A stretch of 24,775 bases of DNA from positions 1-24,775 of the forward strand of contig CAJXBY010000017.1 of assembly GCA_913051905.1 (NCBI GenBank), given 5' to 3'. The DNA is from an uncultured Gammaproteobacteria bacterium. Its GTDB lineage: Bacteria; Pseudomonadota; Gammaproteobacteria; Arenicellales; UBA868. This document shows, piece after piece, positions 20,130 to 24,775 of this stretch (the stretch's first letter is position 1; each line of letters begins with the position of its first letter). A program made the translations under genes and the position numbers. The notes beneath the pieces are model-generated. The model did not search any database and was not told the origin of the DNA. It worked only from the letters and a program-made list of their open reading frames with translations.

Positions 20130-21692
20130 TTACTGAGAGAAATACCCATCCAGAAACTCTGCGAATGAGGTCGAATCAGCGGCTTCTAGGTCGCGCTGAT
20201 TTTTCAGGGAGTCTCTGGCCAGTTCGGACATACCGTCGGCACCCGCGACGGATAGCGTCCGGTCCCGGAAGTGGGACCCGATTTGCGCAGCGCATTCTAG
20301 AGCAAAGTTAAAAAAGTTATCGTCATGTTCATGCATGGCTTCAAGAATCCGGGCGGAAGGGGTGAGATCAGGATCCAGAAACTTGGCTTTCTGAATCTCC
20401 AAAGAGTTTCGGTAATTTGTACCGGTTTGGCCATCCAGTATCTCGGTGAGCCCTCCCATCTGGGAAAGCAGGTTCAGCCCTTGCTCGGTTAAGCTGATTC
20501 GGCTGTCGCCGTCTTGGATGACCAGGCCGGGCTCACGACCACGTTCAACCACAAGACTAAGGGTCGCCCTGCGGCTTTCAAATTCCCGGTCGTCCATCGG
20601 CGGACTGGGTGTCAGCAGGCAGAAAATGAGGAAAACGTCGAGAAAGTGGACCTCGCCCGGTCCGATTCCAATCGGGTTGAAAGGGTTCAGATCCAGACTC
20701 CGAAGTTCAATGTACTCCACACCCCGTTCCCGTAAAGCGTTGGACGGTTTTTCCCCGGAACGCGCGGTACGCTTCGGGCGGATCGGCGCATAGTACTCGT
20801 TTTCGATTTGAAGCAGGCTTGTGTTGAGTTGCCTGTATTCGTTGTCGACCAGGGTTCCGATCTTCTCGTAAGGCGGGTATGGGGTGGTGGTGGCATGGAT
20901 GAGTGAATCGATATAGCCGTCGATGCTGTTAAGACCAATGTTGATACTGGCCTGTGCAGTGCTCTGATATCCCAGGTCACCTAGTCTCAGGCTGGTCGCA
21001 AACGGCAGGTAATAACTGGATTGGCCTAGCAGGTCCAGGTGGTGTTCCCGGCCTTCGAGAAAGGTCCTGCACACGGCCGGTGAGGCACCGAAAAGATAGG
21101 GGATAAGCCAACCGTGTCTGTACACGTTACGTACCAGCCCCAAGTATCCTTCAGACTTGTAGTCGCGTAGCGACAATGTTGAGCCGCAGATCTCCCGCCA
21201 GTGGCGCCAGAACCCATCCCCAAGGGAAAAATTGAAGTGGATGCCGGCTATGGTCTGCATCAGCTTGCCGTAACGCCAGGCCAGGCCTGTGCGGTATACC
21301 GATTTCATCGTGCCCACGTTTGAACTGCCATAGCGGGCGATCTGGATACTGTCATCACCATGGAGGATACAAGGCATGCTGTTAACCCACAGACTCTCCT
21401 TTTCGAGGTTGTGGTAAACGTAGTGATGTATGTCGTACATGAAGTCCAGCATTTCGCTGACGCCGGATTTCACAGGAGTGATAAATTCCAGTAGGGCCTC
21501 GGCGTAATCTGTGGTGATGTAGGGATGGGTCAGTGTGGAACCCAGTGTCGTCGGGTGTGGTTCTTGAGAGATGGTCCCGTAGTGGTCGATGCGAAGGCTT
21601 TCTTTTTCCAGGCCCCTGCTGATGTCGAGCAGTTCGCCCGTAGCCCCGGCTCGATCGATTTTTTCCAGAGTCCGTGTTAGGTTTTCGGCCAT
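20130..21692 (-). CDS. gshA: Glutamate-cysteine ligase GshA
   Basis: This 520-residue enzyme catalyses the first step of glutathione synthesis, ATP-dependent joining of glutamate to cysteine. It matches the gammaproteobacterial class 1 GshA in length and motifs: SRGLEKESLRID near residue 25, LGSTLTHPYITTDYAEALLE with the following FITPV, MYDIHHYVYHNLEKESLW, NSMPCIL, the GTMKSVYRTGLAWRYGKLMQ block, IAGIHFNFS, and YIELRSLDLNPFNPIGI. The ATG at 21690-21692 shares two bases with the start codon of the divergent yjbQ gene, so its promoter must lie inside yjbQ. The glycosyltransferase-like gene follows 46 bases downstream. Confidence 0.96.
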   Translation of the reverse strand: MAENLTRTLEKIDRAGATGELLDISRGLEKESLRIDHYGTISQEPHPTTLGSTLTHPYITTDYAEALLEFITPVKSGVSEMLDFMYDIHHYVYHNLEKESLWVNSMPCILHGDDSIQIARYGSSNVGTMKSVYRTGLAWRYGKLMQTIAGIHFNFSLGDGFWRHWREICGSTLSLRDYKSEGYLGLVRNVYRHGWLIPYLFGASPAVCRTFLEGREHHLDLLGQSSYYLPFATSLRLGDLGYQSTAQASINIGLNSIDGYIDSLIHATTTPYPPYEKIGTLVDNEYRQLNTSLLQIENEYYAPIRPKRTARSGEKPSNALRERGVEYIELRSLDLNPFNPIGIGPGEVHFLDVFLIFCLLTPSPPMDDREFESRRATLSLVVERGREPGLVIQDGDSRISLTEQGLNLLSQMGGLTEILDGQTGTNYRNSLEIQKAKFLDPDLTPSARILEAMHEHDDNFFNFALECAAQIGSHFRDRTLSVAGADGMSELARDSLKNQRDLEAADSTSFAEFLDGYFSQ

Positions 21693-22176
21693 GAATGATT
21701 CTTCCCCGGCGGATGTGCCGCCAGATCAGCAAGCAGGACAGTGGTGCCAGGAAATCCTTGAGTTCAGTGCTGGTCGACGGAAAATTCTCGAAATTACCAG
21801 CGCGGTAGACAGCGTGGTGACCCGTTCAGGCATTCAGACCGGGTTATGCCATATTTTCATACAGCACACCAGTGCTTCTTTGTTGCTTACCGAGAACGCC
21901 GACCCCGCCGTGCACCAGGATCTGGAGAGTTTCATGCAGCGGATCATACCCGACGGTCTTCCGGGTTATGTCCACAACAGTGAAGGACCGGACGACATGC
22001 CGGCACATTTGAGATCAGTGATCACCGGAAGTTCACTGACAATCCCGGTCGTTCAAACACGACTCGGATTGGGGACCTGGCAGGGAATCTATCTGTGGGA
22101 ACATCGCAACCAAGGACCAGTGCGTCGCGTGGTGGTCAGTGTTAACGGGCTTTCGACCGGTGGAATCACCAGTTAA
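21691..22176 (+). CDS. yjbQ: YjbQ family protein (UPF0047)
   Basis: This 161-residue protein is a YjbQ/UPF0047 member. The conserved blocks are IQHTSASLLLTENADPAVHQ with the following DLESF, the acidic EGPDDMPAHLRSVITGSSL, and GTWQGIYLWEHR. Some homologues have been reported to show weak thiamine phosphate synthase activity, but the true role remains unclear. Family similarity begins near QWCQEILEFSAG, about 17 residues in; I use the ATG at 21691, while a GTG at 21715 is an alternative that would remove the start-codon overlap with gshA. The promoter and ribosome-binding site must lie within gshA. The 3' end overlaps the start of the dusA gene, so the two are likely co-transcribed. Confidence 0.88.
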   Translation: MNDSSPADVPPDQQAGQWCQEILEFSAGRRKILEITSAVDSVVTRSGIQTGLCHIFIQHTSASLLLTENADPAVHQDLESFMQRIIPDGLPGYVHNSEGPDDMPAHLRSVITGSSLTIPVVQTRLGLGTWQGIYLWEHRNQGPVRRVVVSVNGLSTGGITS

Positions 22177-23185
22177 AGACGGCGCAAAGCCACCATTCAA
22201 GATCCCGAACCGGCGGTTCTGTGTCGCACCGATGATGGGCTGTACTGATCGCCACGAGCGTTTTTTTCTGAGGCTCATCTCGGGCAGGGCCATGCTGTAC
22301 AGCGAGATGATTCCGGCTGCCGCACTGCTGGCAGGCAATCCCGATCGCTTTCTCTTGCACAGTGCCGAGGAGTCTCCGGTGGGTCTGCAGGTCGGCGGCT
22401 GTGACCCCGAAGGTCTGGCCCGCTGCGCCGAGCTGGCGGAAGCTGCGGGCTTTGATGAAATCAATATCAACGTCGGCTGTCCCAGTGCCAAAGTTCAGTC
22501 CGGCCGGTTCGGTGCGTGCCTGATGGCGGAACCGGAACTGGTTTCGACGTGTATCCGGCAAATGGTAAGCCACGTCAGAATCCCTGTGACGGTGAAATGC
22601 CGTATCGGTATCGACGGACATGACACGTATGAGGACCTGCTGGTTTTTGTGGAAACTCTTGCTGCCAGTGGCTGTCGTACGTTCCACGTTCATGCCCGTA
22701 AGGCCTGGCTGAACGGCTTGAGTCCCAAACAGAATCGTGAGGTGCCTCCTCTGAATTACGAGACCGTCTACCGTCTCAAGGCAGCGCATCCGGAGCTCGA
22801 AATAATTATCAACGGCGGTATTCGCTCAATCGATGCGGCCAAGTCGCACCTGCAAGCTGTTGATGGTGTGATGGTCGGTCGGGAGGCTTACCATAACCCT
22901 TTCCGGTTTGCCGACATCGACCGGCAGCTGTTCGGAGTGGCAGCTGCAGAACCGTCACGGTTCGAGATTCTCGATCGATACAAGGTCTATATTGTGGAAC
23001 AGCTTCAATCCGGGGTTCGCCTCAAGCAGATGACTCGTCATATTCTCGGACTGTTCCACGGTCAGCCAGGAGCGCGGGCATGGCGGCGCTGCCTGAGCGA
23101 GCATCGGGTAGACGGCGCGGCAGGTCTTGAGGTGCTCGAAAGAGCTGAGGCGGCTATCCGACAGCAGGCGCAGTGGGCCGTCTGA
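22139..23185 (+). CDS. dusA: tRNA-dihydrouridine synthase A
   Basis: This enzyme uses FMN and NADPH to reduce uridine to dihydrouridine in the tRNA D-loop. It is the DusA subtype: FCVAPMMGCTDRHERFFLRL, the catalytic C114 in EININVGCPSAKVQSGRFGA, VTVKCRIGIDGHDTYE, and the DusA signature HARKAWLNGLSPKQNREVPP. The FMN phosphate site is INGGIRSIDAAKSHL with VDGVMVGREAYHNP. The start is uncertain: a GTG at 22139 (348 residues) has GGTGG upstream, and a GTG at 22160 is nearly as good. Either overlaps the end of yjbQ, suggesting translational coupling. Length is close to E. coli DusA. Confidence 0.96.
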   Translation: MLTGFRPVESPVKDGAKPPFKIPNRRFCVAPMMGCTDRHERFFLRLISGRAMLYSEMIPAAALLAGNPDRFLLHSAEESPVGLQVGGCDPEGLARCAELAEAAGFDEININVGCPSAKVQSGRFGACLMAEPELVSTCIRQMVSHVRIPVTVKCRIGIDGHDTYEDLLVFVETLAASGCRTFHVHARKAWLNGLSPKQNREVPPLNYETVYRLKAAHPELEIIINGGIRSIDAAKSHLQAVDGVMVGREAYHNPFRFADIDRQLFGVAAAEPSRFEILDRYKVYIVEQLQSGVRLKQMTRHILGLFHGQPGARAWRRCLSEHRVDGAAGLEVLERAEAAIRQQAQWAV

Positions 23186-23237
23186 AACCGGATCTGCAGG
23201 GTTTGTACTATCCCTAAACGAGCAGGTTTCCCAACCA

Positions 23238-24775
23238 GTGAGAAAATTAAGGAAAGCACTGCTTGTTTTTGCAGGGGTCCTGATCCTCTTCCTCGGATCG
23301 GCAGGCCTGTGGTTTGCCGTGTTTTTTCAGCCCGGCGACTACCGGGATGCTTTCAGTGACTACATTTATCGCCAAACAGGCCGGGAACTGGTTGTCAATG
23401 GAGAAGTCCGAATCGGTTTCGGGTGGAAAACGGACGGTGGCCCCAGGATTCATGTCGCAGCTGAAGGACTGGAGATGTTCAACCGGGCTCATCTCTCCGA
23501 GAGGGCCACTGCAGCGGCTGATTGGGTAGAGGTTGAAATCCGGCTGTTGCCCCTGCTATACGGGCGGTGGTCTTTAGCCCGTGCGGTTGTAGAGCGGCCG
23601 CAGATCAATCTTGTCCGTTCTGTAGACGGCCGGTCCAACTGGGAAGATCTGGCGTTGTTCGGACTGGCGCCCGCAGACGATCTGCAAGGCTATGGGGGGC
23701 GGCTGACTTGGATCGACAAGGCAGTGGAACAGACTGTCACCCTGACAGGTATCGTTTGGAGGGCCAAATCCGGTCCCGCAGAAAACACCACGGATATCGA
23801 GTTGAAGTTTCGGGCTCCGATGAGCCTTGCAGGTCGTCCGCTATCAGTTCGGCTCCATGGCGAGATATCCAGAGAGTCGGAAGCTGGACCGACTTTTTCT
23901 TTCGGGCGTCTGGCGGCTCATGTTGCCGGACCCGACCTACTGGCCGCGATGGAGCTGCAAGATGGCCGTATCGAGTTTTCGGCCGAGCGCTTGGTCGCAG
24001 CCCGCTCTGAGTTCACTCTGGCTGTTAAGGGTGTTGAAGCGAAATTTCAATCTGGCGCTCTGGAGTACGGCTCTAATGCCGGCATCTTGCAGCTGAAGGA
24101 CCTATCCGGAGAGGGATATTTCGGCCAGGTCGTACCTATTTTTGAGGCAGCTTCCGCCCGGTTGGACCTGGCTCGGGGTGCATTTGAGGTTCCTGTCTTT
24201 ACGATCCGTTGGCTGGGACATGAAGCCGCCGCGGGTCTCGAAGGACGCTCGCTGTACCGTGACCCGCGTCTCCAGGGGCACGTCAGTGTCTCGAAAATCA
24301 ATCTTGCCGATGTTTTGCAGTGGATCGGCCTCGAACAGGACCGGCGGACTCGAGAGCCCCAGGCGTTGGTGTCTGCTTCAGCTCGATTCAAAGCCGATGC
24401 GCAAGGGATGTCAATTGACGGATTCGATCTTGCGATGGGTGATCAATGGTTGCGCGGCCGGGTGCAGCTGGATATCGAGGCCGAACCCATGTGGTCATTC
24501 GATTTCCGGGCTGATCGCCTTGATTTTCCGGCGATCGGTGCATTGCCGACGTCCGGTGGCAGCGCAGCGGTTCTGCTGATCGGTCTGCCGCTGCGGTTCC
24601 TCGGAACAAGCAGGGCAACCGGCAGCCTAGCTATCGGCCAACTGCGGGTAGGCGGGCTGCTCGCTGAAGATATTAGAGCGAAGATCAAGGCCGCTGGTGG
24701 CCGCCTCGCTGCCTCTCCTGTGACCGCGAAGTTCTACGGAGGTGAAACCCGTGCAGATCTGGTGCTGGACTATCG
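23238..24775 (+). CDS. AsmA family protein (5' part, runs off the window)
   Basis: An open frame runs from a GTG at 23238 to the right edge without a stop, about 512 residues. It begins with a basic N terminus (MRKLRKALLVFAG) followed by one hydrophobic segment (about residues 7-32), placing it in the inner membrane with the bulk in the periplasm. The AsmA N-terminal pattern is clear: DYRDAFSDYIYRQTGRELVV, a GEVRIGFGW strand, then LPLLYGRWSLARAVVERPQI with the following NLVR. AsmA-like proteins belong to the group of bridge-like proteins linked to lipid transport and outer-membrane homeostasis. The gene begins 52 bases after dusA and may be co-transcribed. The C-terminal AsmA domain is outside the window. 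Confidence 0.87.
   Translation, partial: MRKLRKALLVFAGVLILFLGSAGLWFAVFFQPGDYRDAFSDYIYRQTGRELVVNGEVRIGFGWKTDGGPRIHVAAEGLEMFNRAHLSERATAAADWVEVEIRLLPLLYGRWSLARAVVERPQINLVRSVDGRSNWEDLALFGLAPADDLQGYGGRLTWIDKAVEQTVTLTGIVWRAKSGPAENTTDIELKFRAPMSLAGRPLSVRLHGEISRESEAGPTFSFGRLAAHVAGPDLLAAMELQDGRIEFSAERLVAARSEFTLAVKGVEAKFQSGALEYGSNAGILQLKDLSGEGYFGQVVPIFEAASARLDLARGAFEVPVFTIRWLGHEAAAGLEGRSLYRDPRLQGHVSVSKINLADVLQWIGLEQDRRTREPQALVSASARFKADAQGMSIDGFDLAMGDQWLRGRVQLDIEAEPMWSFDFRADRLDFPAIGALPTSGGSAAVLLIGLPLRFLGTSRATGSLAIGQLRVGGLLAEDIRAKIKAAGGRLAASPVTAKFYGGETRADLVLDY

Overview
The window looks like a core chromosomal segment from a free-living, moderately GC-rich gammaproteobacterium outside the Enterobacterales. 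The pointers are the gene order smc-zipA-ligA (ZipA is a gammaproteobacterial division protein, and SMC is used instead of MukB), a DksA of the standard proteobacterial type, a proteobacterial-type GshA and DusA. I see no phage or insertion-sequence genes, no tRNA or rRNA genes and no CRISPR array. Codon use looks uniform throughout, so nothing suggests a recently acquired island. I cannot name the genus from sequence alone.

Layout. Bases 1-815 (+) hold the 3' end of ybaB/ebfC followed by recR. Bases 792-3705 (-) hold a dksA -> pyrC-like dihydroorotase -> YheT-family hydrolase series, whose end overlaps the end of recR. A roughly 370-base divergent intergenic region (3706-4076) separates dksA from smc. 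Bases 4077-10789 (+) hold smc, zipA and ligA packed almost without gaps, followed by a free-standing acnA aconitase (10896-13556). Bases 13642-17707 (-) hold an unrecognised 305-residue protein with its own leader and promoter, then a HyuA-type hydantoinase/oxoprolinase subunit and a 3-hydroxyacyl-CoA dehydrogenase that form a two-gene unit. An argE-type deacetylase (17846-18985, +) converges on a glycosyltransferase-like gene that lies behind gshA (18995-21692, -). From 21691 (+) a tight yjbQ-dusA unit begins, followed by an AsmA-family gene that runs off the right edge.

Most genes are housekeeping: recombination repair (RecR), transcription control (DksA), chromosome organisation, division and replication (SMC, ZipA, LigA), TCA cycle (AcnA), arginine, pyrimidine and glutathione biosynthesis, and tRNA modification (DusA). 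The less ordinary parts are: gshA and yjbQ start codons that overlap head to head inside one CATG; a HyuA-like subunit with no HyuB partner in view, coupled to an acyl-CoA dehydrogenase; the gshA-linked MurG/L-arabinokinase-like glycosyltransferase; a dihydroorotase with Gln in place of the first metal-binding His; and the unrecognised 305-residue protein with a structured leader. I found no clear evidence of a wholly new defence or mobile system here.
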